Assembly: GCA_021851715.1 (NCBI GenBank)
Contig: JAJZCR010000006.1
Span: 1 to 64,000, forward strand
Direction of reading: 5' to 3'
DNA length: 64,000 nucleotides
Origin: Planctomycetota bacterium
GTDB taxonomy: Bacteria; Planctomycetota; Phycisphaerae; WQYP01
Positions 54,726 through 63,035 of this stretch are shown piece by piece. Every line of letters begins with the position of its first letter. The stretch's first letter is position 1. Below the pieces are notes generated by a model. That model was not told the DNA's origin and did not search any database. It was given only the letters and a program-made list of their open reading frames with translations. Made by a program: the position numbers and the translations under genes.

Positions 54726-55889
54726 TTGATAAATCGACGAGCAATAACTGTAGCGGTTGTATTTCTGGCGACCATGGTGGTTTTTCTAGGGGAACCGCTT
54801 TTAGTGCCACATTCCAAAGCAGACGCCGTACACATGACGTCGGCTCAACAGGCAACGATGGCCGCGGAAAAAGCGCAGTTGCAGCGGCTGGAAGCGGCGT
54901 TACGTCCAGACTTTGAGCACCTTCAGGCGGCAATGCCGCATGCGGCGGTCATGCTCAACGCCCAATCTCGCGCGGCTTTGGCCCCCAAGATTCTGCCGCT
55001 TTTCAAAAAGGCGTTGGTGGTGCTGGATGGCTTTCTCAAAAAACACCCTTACGAAAAGGACGGAGTACGCGAATTGCGGGATCATTTCCTGGGCATGTCG
55101 GTGGTGTTTGGCGATGCCCAGGCGAAGGCCACGCTGCAAGCCGCCGCTACCCGGGGCACCCGTCGTAACCGGCAGACTGCCCAGTTGGAGTTAATTTCGT
55201 CCGCATGGTTGCTCCACGCGCATGATGCCGCAGCGCAGGAAAAAGTCCTGGCAACCATGACGTTGCTGGCCAAGTCCAACCCGGCCAGCAACCAAATTGC
55301 GCGGACACTGTACACAATGCGGGAATTTGGAGCCGCCAATCAGACGCTACAAGATCAGGCCATGCACATTATCGTGCATCACCTCACGGGGTCACTGGCG
55401 CAGATGATTCAAGAAGCACAGCAGCGCCAGGCCACATTGAATGACGTTAAAGGGAAGTCAATCACGGTGCGTGGTCGCTTACTGGGGGGGAAAACGTTTT
55501 CCACAAATGCGTGGAAAGGCAAGGTGGTGATTGTCGATTTCTGGGCCACCTGGTGCCCGCCGTGCCGCATGAGCCTGCCCGGACTGGAAAAGCTTTACGC
55601 CAAATATCATAGCCATGGTCTGGAAGTGCTGGGTATTTCCAATGACCGCACGGGGGCGGCGTTGCGGGCATTTTTGAAGGCCAATCCGAAAATTGCATGG
55701 CCGCAGATGTTTACCCCAAATTCCAATTGGAACCCACTGACTAGAAAATATGGCGTAAGTGGTTTTGGCATTCCCGTTCAATTCATTATTGACCGCCAAG
55801 GTGTAGTGCGGCGCATAGTCAAGGGGTTCGATCCCTCCATGGAGGCCAGCAACGTGGCCCTGGTTAAAAAGTTACTGGCCCAACAATAG
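54726..55889 (+). CDS. TlpA/ResA-like thioredoxin-fold protein
   Basis: About 387 aa. I favour the TTG at 54726, with AGGAG upstream and a following signal anchor (RRAITVAVVFLATMVVFLGE); an ATG at 54696 lacks a ribosome site. Residues about 35-235 are helical and unknown. The C-terminal 145 residues are a TlpA-like thioredoxin domain with VVIVDFWATWCPPCRMSLPG (active CPPC) and the cis-Pro region GIPVQFIIDRQGVV. It should act as a periplasmic thiol-disulfide reductase, for example in cytochrome c maturation. It ends 55 bases before aroB. Confidence 0.87.
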   Translation: MINRRAITVAVVFLATMVVFLGEPLLVPHSKADAVHMTSAQQATMAAEKAQLQRLEAALRPDFEHLQAAMPHAAVMLNAQSRAALAPKILPLFKKALVVLDGFLKKHPYEKDGVRELRDHFLGMSVVFGDAQAKATLQAAATRGTRRNRQTAQLELISSAWLLHAHDAAAQEKVLATMTLLAKSNPASNQIARTLYTMREFGAANQTLQDQAMHIIVHHLTGSLAQMIQEAQQRQATLNDVKGKSITVRGRLLGGKTFSTNAWKGKVVIVDFWATWCPPCRMSLPGLEKLYAKYHSHGLEVLGISNDRTGAALRAFLKANPKIAWPQMFTPNSNWNPLTRKYGVSGFGIPVQFIIDRQGVVRRIVKGFDPSMEASNVALVKKLLAQQ

Positions 55890-55944
55890 AAATATCGGTT
55901 GCTGTTAAGGTGCCGGATGGACCGGCTTGCGTTACAATCCAACC

Positions 55945-57063
55945 ATGCCAAAAATTGATATCCACTTACCAACGACGGCGTTGTGTGATTATTCAGTCCA
56001 CGTTGATGCTGGCTTGCTGGGAAGGCTGGGGGCAATGGTGCACCAGGCGGCACCCGCACCCACTTGTGCCCTTATCACAGATTCTGTGGTTGCTGAGCTT
56101 TATGGAAAGCAGGCCCGCCACTCCTTGGAGCAGGCTGGATTCAAAGTAACCTTGTTCGTATTTCCAGCGGGAGAATCTTCCAAGACTACCCGCACGGTGG
56201 AAACCGCGTACGATGTTCTGCTGGCCGCCTGCCCGGAACGCCGCAGTCCAGTGGTGGCGTTGGGTGGGGGCGTAGTGGGTGATTTAGCCGGGTTTGTTGC
56301 CGCTACCCTTTTGCGCGGCGTGCCATTCGTGCAGGTACCAACCACGCTCTTAGCGGCGGTGGATGCCAGTGTGGGCGGCAAAGTAGGCGTTGATCATGCC
56401 AACGGCAAAAATATGATCGGCGCGTTTCACCATCCACGTGCGGTGCTCATGGATGCTAATACCCTGCGCACGCTGCCGAAAATCGAAGTACAGTGCGGCC
56501 TGGCGGAATGTGTGAAACATGCCATTATCCGCGATGCCGGCCTTTTTGATTTTATCAGTGCCAACCTGCCAGCCATTTTTGACGGCAACTCCGGCGTGCT
56601 TACAGAGCTGGTAGCCTGGAATGTACGCATCAAATCGGCCGTTGTGATGGCAGACCCTTTTGAACATGGCGTGCGCGCTGTTTTAAACCTTGGCCATACT
56701 TTCGGCCATGCGTTGGAAACTTTGGCCGGCTATACGGGCTTGAAGCACGGCCAGGCGGTCGGGCTCGGTACCCTGGCTGCCAGTACCATGGCCCGCAATC
56801 GCGGCATTCTGGATGACACCAGCCACAAGAAAATTGAGGGTTTACTGCGCGATATTGGCCTGCTGGATTTTCGGCCCGCTGTGGATATTGCCGCGGCCAT
56901 GGCGTTGATGCGCGGTGATAAAAAAGTTCGAGATGGCCGCCTGCGACTCGTGTTGCCCACGGCCATCGGATCTGCGGAAATAATCTCTGATGCCCAACCT
57001 GAAGAAGTGGCCGCCGCGATTGAGGCCATCACTTCACCGTCAAGCCGTGGAGCACGACGATGA
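55945..57063 (+). CDS. aroB: 3-dehydroquinate synthase
   Basis: A 372-aa enzyme starting MPKIDIHLPTTALCDY. NAD-binding and metal sites are visible: PAGESSKTTRTVETAYD, ALGGGVVGDLAGFVAATLLR, VPTTLLAAVDASVGGKVGVD, NGKNMIGAFHHP, ECVKHAIIRD and LNLGHTFGHALE with Zn-binding His. It makes 3-dehydroquinate from DAHP, step two of the shikimate pathway. TACAAT lies only six bases before the ATG and no ribosome site is present, so a leaderless mRNA is possible; alternatively it is read from the upstream gene. Its stop overlaps dprA by four bases. Confidence 0.96.
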   Translation: MPKIDIHLPTTALCDYSVHVDAGLLGRLGAMVHQAAPAPTCALITDSVVAELYGKQARHSLEQAGFKVTLFVFPAGESSKTTRTVETAYDVLLAACPERRSPVVALGGGVVGDLAGFVAATLLRGVPFVQVPTTLLAAVDASVGGKVGVDHANGKNMIGAFHHPRAVLMDANTLRTLPKIEVQCGLAECVKHAIIRDAGLFDFISANLPAIFDGNSGVLTELVAWNVRIKSAVVMADPFEHGVRAVLNLGHTFGHALETLAGYTGLKHGQAVGLGTLAASTMARNRGILDDTSHKKIEGLLRDIGLLDFRPAVDIAAAMALMRGDKKVRDGRLRLVLPTAIGSAEIISDAQPEEVAAAIEAITSPSSRGARR

Positions 57064-58343
57064 GCGAGTTCGCGTCACCGGACGATTCGCCGGCACCGGA
57101 CTTGCGCGAGGTTGTGTTGGCCCGGCTGCGCCTGCGGGCACGGCCCGGCCTCGGTCCGGTATTGATTCAAAGGGCCATCACGGCCTTAGGTTCACCGCAA
57201 CGCGTACTCGCAGCCAGTATGCGCGAACTGGCGGCAATTGAAGGCTTAGGCTCTCAACGGGCCGGGATGATCCTGCAGACCCAGCCGGATAACGCCCCCG
57301 AAAAGTTGATGGATGAGTGTGCGCAAGACGGAATCACAATCCTTTGTCCGGAAGATCCTCGCTGGCCCATGCATTTGCGCACCATGGCGGATCCGCCCGT
57401 GGTGCTGTTTATGCGAGGCCGGATTTTGCCGGAAGATAATAAGGCCGTCGGCGTGGTCGGCTCGCGGCGCTGCACGCTTTACGGACGCGAGCAGGCGCAG
57501 AAATTTGCCGCCGATCTGGCCACTGCCGGTTTGACCGTGATCAGCGGCGGCGCGCGCGGAGTGGATACCGCGGCCCATGTCGGAGCTTTGCGGGCCGGTG
57601 GACGCACGGTGGTGGTGCAGGGTTGCGGCCTGCACCATTGCTACCCGGATGAAAATGCCGGGCTTTATGAGCAGATCATCGGCGAGGACTGCGGTGCGGT
57701 GGTCAGTGAAATGTCGCCGGATGAACCACCGCTGCCGGAAAATTTTCCTCCCAGAAATCGCATCATCGCGGGCATGTCGCTGGGAATTCTCGTCATTGAA
57801 GCCAATCTGAAAAGCGGTTCGCTGATTACCGCCCGTCTGGCCGCCGATGATTATGGCCGCGAAGTGTTTGCCGTGCCCGGGCGTGTGGATTCCCCGGCCA
57901 GTGCCGGCACGCACCATCTGCTTAAAACCGGGTCGGCGGCGCTGGTGGAAAATGCCGAAGATATTGTGTTAATTCTGGGTGGACAATTTGCAGGGCGGCC
58001 GAATTTGTTCACCCCAGGCCAACCAGACCATCTGCAAAAATTAGAAACGTCAGTTGTGCCGCCGATACCCGAATCTTCCGCCGGTGCGGCAGGTGCGGTT
58101 CGCAAAGCGGCTCTGGGGCGGATTACCCCGGCATCACCAGCGGAGGTGCCGGTACCACTGCTCACGGACGTGCAGCAGAAAATTGTCGACGCTCTGGGGG
58201 CTGGTGAATTGGATGTGGATGAGATTTGCGATGCCACCGAATTGAAGGCGGCTGTGGTACTGGCGGAACTGACGTTTTTACAGATTGGCGGCCGGGTTCG
58301 GCGAATCAGCGGGCACACCTACGCCCAATCCGGAAAAAGTTGA
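57060..58343 (+). CDS. dprA: DNA-processing protein DprA
   Basis: A 427-aa protein. An N-terminal helix-hairpin-helix region (RPGLGPVLIQRAITALG, IEGLGSQRAGMIL) precedes the Rossmann-like core, which has VGVVGSRRCTLYGREQAQKF, VISGGARGVDTAAHVGAL, PPRNRIIAGMSLGILVIEA and SGSLITARLAADDYGREVF. A winged-helix domain closes the protein (LTDVQQKIVDALGAGELDVD). DprA loads RecA on incoming single-stranded DNA during natural transformation. No other competence genes are in the window. Confidence 0.96.
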   Translation: MSEFASPDDSPAPDLREVVLARLRLRARPGLGPVLIQRAITALGSPQRVLAASMRELAAIEGLGSQRAGMILQTQPDNAPEKLMDECAQDGITILCPEDPRWPMHLRTMADPPVVLFMRGRILPEDNKAVGVVGSRRCTLYGREQAQKFAADLATAGLTVISGGARGVDTAAHVGALRAGGRTVVVQGCGLHHCYPDENAGLYEQIIGEDCGAVVSEMSPDEPPLPENFPPRNRIIAGMSLGILVIEANLKSGSLITARLAADDYGREVFAVPGRVDSPASAGTHHLLKTGSAALVENAEDIVLILGGQFAGRPNLFTPGQPDHLQKLETSVVPPIPESSAGAAGAVRKAALGRITPASPAEVPVPLLTDVQQKIVDALGAGELDVDEICDATELKAAVVLAELTFLQIGGRVRRISGHTYAQSGKS

Positions 58344-58355
58344 AAGGATTCAATC

Positions 58356-58832
58356 ATGGCGAAGGTAAAGGCGAACAAGGTGGCAGTATATGTCTTTCGG
58401 CAAACCGCCGGGGGAGCCGACTTTTTGCAGTTGCACCGGGCCGTCAGAGCCGGAGATTATGCCCAAACATGGCAGGTGGTGTATGGCGGCATCGAAAAAG
58501 GAGAATCGGCGGCCGATGCAGCCCTGCGCGAATTGCGGGAAGAAACCGGCCTGGTACCCCTGGAATTTTTTCAGGTGCAATACGTGGAGACATTTTATAG
58601 TCACAGCAAGGACCGGGTGGTACTGATGCCGGTATTCGCAGTCCGGGTGCATAAAAACGCCCGGCCCGTTCTCAATGTCGAACACGACGATTTCCGCTGG
58701 ATTCCACTGGCCGCGGTCAGTGGCAGCTTCATTTGGCGCAGCCAGCGCGAAGCCATTGCGATTATTCAAGCCGATATCCTTTCCGACAGCCCCGCCGCCG
58801 ACCTGTTGCGCATTGATCTGAAGCGGCGCTGA
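58356..58832 (+). CDS. Nudix hydrolase
   Basis: A 158-aa protein. The Nudix box is complete: GGIEKGESAADAALRELREE then TGL, with REL and EE metal ligands (about residues 43-65). Substrate-side strands include FLQLHRAVRAGDYAQTWQVV and VLMPVFAVRVHKNARPVLNV. It resembles the dATP pyrophosphohydrolase (NudB-like) branch, though the substrate cannot be fixed from sequence. AAAGGA stands before the ATG, 12 bases after dprA, so the two are likely one transcript. Confidence 0.92.
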   Translation: MAKVKANKVAVYVFRQTAGGADFLQLHRAVRAGDYAQTWQVVYGGIEKGESAADAALRELREETGLVPLEFFQVQYVETFYSHSKDRVVLMPVFAVRVHKNARPVLNVEHDDFRWIPLAAVSGSFIWRSQREAIAIIQADILSDSPAADLLRIDLKRR

Positions 58833-59082
58833 CGGCATTGGCCCGAACCTGCGTGCAGTCGGCCAGGCCGCCGGCTTTGATCAGGAGTTGGCCCTGGGGC
58901 CGTTTACTGCTGGTGCGGCTCCGCGTTCACACCAGGTGGGATGTTATAAAACCCGCCGCTCGGTTAAACTACGGCTCGCCGAGTGCGCCCATGCGACATG
59001 TAGCCGCGGGACACACGGTTGGAATCTCGTTAGTTGCCGCTGATGGCATTTGGATCACGCGCATGACCATGAGGTACAAATA

Positions 59083-60720
59083 ATGGCTGACCCAGCCACT
59101 TCACCGGAGGGTTTTCGTCGGGACATTGGCGTCATCGGGCTGCTTTACGCGAGCTTGGGGGGAATCATTGGTTCCGGCTGGCTGCTGGGGCCGCGCAATG
59201 CGGCGATGCAGGCGGGACCACTGAGCATCTTCTCCTGGATTTTCGGCGGCGTGGCCATTTTGCTGCTGGCCCTGGTTTATGCGGAATTGGCCACCATGTT
59301 TCCACGCAGCGGCGCGGTGGTGCATTTTCCGCGTTTCAGCCACGGATCTTTTCTGGCCCGTATATGGAGCTGGGTGCTGTTTCTGGGATACGTGGTAATA
59401 GCACCGGTGGAAGTAGTGGCGGTGATGTCTTATGCCAACAGCATTCCACAGGTACATCATTACCTGCCGCCGCTGGTGAGTGCCGCCAATCATCAGGTAA
59501 CGGCTGTGGGTCTGGGCGTATGCGTTATCCTGCTGGTGATTTTTACGGCAATCAATCTGGGTGGCATTCGCTGGGCGATGCGTTTAAGCAACGCGGCGGG
59601 CTGGTGGAAGCTGGCCATCCCGACATTGACGGTTATTTTGCTGCTGATGAACGCGCATCATGCGAACAATCTGAAAATTGCCAAGGCGGACTGGCAGCAT
59701 GATTTTCGGGGGATATTTACGTCGCTGGCGACCGCGGGAGTTATTTTCAGCTATCTGGGTTTTCGCCAGGCGGTGGAACTGGCAGGCGAAAGTAACAATC
59801 CCAAACGCAACATTCCCATTGCGGTGATCGGGTCTGTCCTGATAGGGCTGGTGCTGTACGTGTTTTTGCAGTTGGCGTTTCTGCTGGCGGTGAACCCGGC
59901 ACAGTTGCATCAGTACGGATGGGCGGGACTGACCAGAATTGCGGATTTTAAAACGAAAACCGGCCCGTTTGCGGCATTGGCGGAAGGATTGGGGCTTACC
60001 TGGCTCGCCTGGCTGCTGTATGCGGATGCGATTGTTTCACCATCAGGTACGGGGTTCATCTATACGACCACCTCTGCGCGGGTGATTGGGGCGATGGGCG
60101 ACAGCCGGATTTTACCGCCGGCTCTGGCCAAACTTAACAGGGCCGGCGTACCCTGGATGGCCAGCATCGTGAGCTTGCTGGTTGGTATCTGCTTTTTACT
60201 GCCGTTTCCATCATGGCATCGCCTGGTGGGGTATATCAGCTCGATTATGGCGCTATCCTACGGCATTGGCCCGATTGTGCTGCTGGCTCTGCGCAAAAGC
60301 ATGCCCGAACACGCACACCAGAGGTCATTTCGGCTGCCGTGGGCCCCGGTACTCGGGCCGATTTGTTTTATCATTTCGAACCTGGTGATTTACTGGAGCG
60401 GCCTGCACAGCAATACGCTGTTTTTCGGCATTATCGGGGGAATGCTGGCCATATTTTTGTTGTATCGGTTGATTTTTGATCGGCCCGGCTTTTATAGTCT
60501 GCCCTGGAAAAATACGTGGTGGGTGCCGCCGTATTTTGGCGGCCTGTGGCTGCTGGATTTTATTGGGTCCCGGGGCATGGTTGGTGGAAAGGGATATCTG
60601 TCGTTTCCGTGGGATGTAGGGGCGGTAGCGATATTCAGCATGGTGGTGATGTACGTGGCGTTAAAAGCGGCAATTCCCCTGGAAGAAATGCAGGCCTATG
60701 TGGAAACACAGGAAGTGTAA
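59083..60720 (+). CDS. APC-family amino acid permease
   Basis: A 545-aa transporter starting MADPATSPEGFRRDIGVIGL, with GAGG upstream. Twelve or more hydrophobic helices are seen, the first with the conserved SLGGIIGSGWLLGPRNAAMQ (GSG substrate loop) and later YAELATMFPRSGAVVHFPRF. The general layout resembles aspartate-proton or cationic amino acid symporters (YveA-like), and the exact substrate is open. A 250-base gap upstream probably holds its promoter; no gene was found in the gap. Confidence 0.9.
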   Translation: MADPATSPEGFRRDIGVIGLLYASLGGIIGSGWLLGPRNAAMQAGPLSIFSWIFGGVAILLLALVYAELATMFPRSGAVVHFPRFSHGSFLARIWSWVLFLGYVVIAPVEVVAVMSYANSIPQVHHYLPPLVSAANHQVTAVGLGVCVILLVIFTAINLGGIRWAMRLSNAAGWWKLAIPTLTVILLLMNAHHANNLKIAKADWQHDFRGIFTSLATAGVIFSYLGFRQAVELAGESNNPKRNIPIAVIGSVLIGLVLYVFLQLAFLLAVNPAQLHQYGWAGLTRIADFKTKTGPFAALAEGLGLTWLAWLLYADAIVSPSGTGFIYTTTSARVIGAMGDSRILPPALAKLNRAGVPWMASIVSLLVGICFLLPFPSWHRLVGYISSIMALSYGIGPIVLLALRKSMPEHAHQRSFRLPWAPVLGPICFIISNLVIYWSGLHSNTLFFGIIGGMLAIFLLYRLIFDRPGFYSLPWKNTWWVPPYFGGLWLLDFIGSRGMVGGKGYLSFPWDVGAVAIFSMVVMYVALKAAIPLEEMQAYVETQEV

Positions 60721-60839
60721 GCCCGGATTCGGTCGTGCCGGGGTGCTTAAATGATGCATGCCAGCGAATGAAGCTGACGGCAGGATATTTGAGCAAGCAT
60801 GCGGTAACATGAACAAGTGTACTTGGAAAAGTTCTCTTT

Positions 60840-61733
60840 ATGTCTGATCAAATTCCGATTCTGCTGGATACCGATATCGGCAGCGATATTGACGATGCGG
60901 TGGCGCTGGCATATTTGCTGCGGCAGCCCCGATGCAACCTGCTGGGCATTACCACCGTCACCGGCGACGTGGCCAAACGATGCGCTTGCGCAGAGGTGGT
61001 GTGCGCAGCGGCGGGCCGGGGTGATGTTCCCATTCATGCCGGTCGTTCGGCCCCACTGGTACCGGGACCGGGCCAGCCCGAAGTGCCACAATATTCGGCA
61101 ATTGAGGCGATGAAGCATCGCCGTGATTGGCCGGCCCATACGGCGGTGGATTTTTTACGCCGCACCATTCGGGCCCATCCGGGAGAAATTACGCTGTTAA
61201 GCATCGGACCGTTGGGCAATGTGGCCCTGCTTTTTGCCCTGGATCCGGAGATACCGCTTTTGCTCAAGCGAATCGTATCAATGGCGGGAATTTTCTACGG
61301 CGCACCGCAGGATCGGGAATGGAATATACTGGTGGATCCCGTAGCCGCCTCCATGGTGTACAGCACGTCCCGGGCACCGCACGTATCTTTTGGGCTGGAT
61401 GTTACCACCAGGTGCAAGATGGTGGCAGCCCAGGTGCGGCAGCGTTTCACCGCCTCGCCCCTGGATGTGGTGGCCAGGATGGCGGAAATCTGGTTTAAAC
61501 ATGCCGGTGGCGGGGAAATTACTTTCCATGACCCCCTGGCGGCGGCGGCTATTTTTCAACCGGACCTTTGTCATTATGAAGATGGCACCGTGCAGGTACC
61601 GTTGGACCCGGACCACAAAACCGCCGGCAAAACGCATTTCACGCCGGGCGCAGGTAACCACCAGCCTGACCGGGTAGCGAAAACCGTACAAGTCGAACAG
61701 TTCTTTACGGAGTATTTCAAAGTGTTTGCGTAG
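60840..61733 (+). CDS. Inosine-uridine-preferring nucleoside hydrolase
   Basis: A 297-aa enzyme. The calcium-binding N-terminal motif is LLDTDIGSDIDDAVALAYLL. Further family blocks are GITTVTGDVAKRCACAEVVC, EITLLSIGPLGNVALLFALD and the WNILVDPVAASMVY segment with Asn and Asp ligands. The catalytic His region is FHDPLAAAAIFQPDLCHYED. It cleaves ribonucleosides to base and ribose. Its 3' end overlaps the convergent ribokinase by 17 bases, and ribokinase would use the released ribose. Confidence 0.92.
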   Translation: MSDQIPILLDTDIGSDIDDAVALAYLLRQPRCNLLGITTVTGDVAKRCACAEVVCAAAGRGDVPIHAGRSAPLVPGPGQPEVPQYSAIEAMKHRRDWPAHTAVDFLRRTIRAHPGEITLLSIGPLGNVALLFALDPEIPLLLKRIVSMAGIFYGAPQDREWNILVDPVAASMVYSTSRAPHVSFGLDVTTRCKMVAAQVRQRFTASPLDVVARMAEIWFKHAGGGEITFHDPLAAAAIFQPDLCHYEDGTVQVPLDPDHKTAGKTHFTPGAGNHQPDRVAKTVQVEQFFTEYFKVFA

Positions 61734-62676
61734 CGCGAAATGCTTGCACCTGGCTCAAGGTGGGCAAGGCCGGTTGCGCGCCCAGGCGGGTGGCGCAGAT
61801 CGCTCCCACCAGGCACGCCTCGCGAACGGCATTTGCAAGCGACACATCCCCGCTCGCCAGGGCCACCGCCAAAGCGCCATTGAACGCATCCCCGGCGGCC
61901 GTGGTGTCGACCGCGTGGACGCAAGGAGCGGGAATCCATTCGCTTTTCTCCCCTTCGTGCAGCAAGGCCCCGGCGGCACCCATGGTAATGATGACGGCTT
62001 TGCTGCCCAAGGTCATGAGTTGACCGGCCGCCAGTCTCGCTGAATTTTCATCAGTCACGGCAATTCCGGTGAGTTGTCCGGCTTCGGTTTCGTTTGGAGT
62101 CAAATACGTAGCATGGCGCAGGAGTGAGCGCCGCGTGGCGGCAGGCAAAACTGCAACAGGTGCCGCCGGGGCTGGGTTGATAATGACCGGTACGCCGGCT
62201 TGAGCGGCCATTTCCGCCACGGCACCGACGATATGGATGGGAATTTCCAGTTGCAGCATCACGATATCAGCCGTATGAATAAGGGCCCGCATTTGCCTGG
62301 TGAATGCCGGTGTGTCATTCCATGCGGCATTGGCACCAGAGGCCACGGAAATTAGATTCTCTCCGGCGTAATCCACCAGGATCAGAGCGATGCCGGTAGC
62401 GTGATTAGCCTGGCGCACGATGGCGTGAGTATCAATGCCTTCCCGGCCAAAATCTTCGATGGCCTGGCAACCGAAAGTGTCATCACCGACGTTGGCGACC
62501 AATGTTACTTTGGCCCCCAGCCGGGCGGCGGCCACCGCCTGATTGGCTCCCTTGCCGCCGGCAGCCATTATGAATGTGCCGCCGGTTACGGTTTGACCTG
62601 GGGCCGGCAGTTGCGGGCTTTTCACCACCATATCGACGTTCACACTGCCAACGACAAGAATGTGCGGAATTTTCAT
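61717..62676 (-). CDS. rbsK: Ribokinase
   Basis: About 319 aa from MKIPHILVVGSVNVDMVVKS. PfkB-type motifs are complete: GGTFIMAAGGKGANQAVAAA, LGAKVTLVANVGDDTFG, and the anion-hole and catalytic base region HAVDTTAAGDAFNGALAVAL with the DTTGAGD-like Asp. It phosphorylates D-ribose to ribose-5-phosphate. The convergent overlap with the nucleoside hydrolase makes a ribose-salvage pair. The start four codons upstream is less likely because the second Met has the typical family beginning. Confidence 0.92.
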   Translation of the reverse strand: MKIPHILVVGSVNVDMVVKSPQLPAPGQTVTGGTFIMAAGGKGANQAVAAARLGAKVTLVANVGDDTFGCQAIEDFGREGIDTHAIVRQANHATGIALILVDYAGENLISVASGANAAWNDTPAFTRQMRALIHTADIVMLQLEIPIHIVGAVAEMAAQAGVPVIINPAPAAPVAVLPAATRRSLLRHATYLTPNETEAGQLTGIAVTDENSARLAAGQLMTLGSKAVIITMGAAGALLHEGEKSEWIPAPCVHAVDTTAAGDAFNGALAVALASGDVSLANAVREACLVGAICATRLGAQPALPTLSQVQAFRATQTL

Positions 62677-63035
62677 GACATACTCCAAAAAATACGATAG
62701 GGTAATTTAATACCTCGCACAACGTTGTACCCATGGTGAAGCGCCGCCAGTAGACTCATGGCCAGCGACTGTTTTACATGGCCATCTGTGGACGAAGCCG
62801 CATCAGGAATGAACATTGAAGACTATTTGGTCGACGATTGGGGTTGAAACGGCGGCAGATTAGATCAACGTAAAGATGAATGTTTCTCTTTTTGTTGTGG
62901 CCTTGATGAGAAAAACGTAGTAAGATAAAGCGGTGTCGTCAGGGCGGAATGCGATAAAGAGTAACTTTCCAAGGATGCCAATAACGTGCGGTTGGATTAG
63001 AATTCGCCAAGATTAAATCCAAGCGGAACTTTTGA
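62677..63035. promoter_or_regulatory. Divergent upstream region of ribokinase and ferredoxin oxidoreductase
   Basis: About 360 bases between two divergent starts, without an open frame of note. It is AT-richer near 62870-62940 and 62990-63030. No strong dyad or complete -35/-10 pair could be settled on. Confidence 0.4.

Noticed and set aside
54473-54916. A plus-strand frame with a signal-like hydrophobic segment
   Set aside because: It overlaps the thioredoxin gene by nearly 200 bases in another frame and lacks a ribosome site. A frameshifted small gene cannot be excluded.
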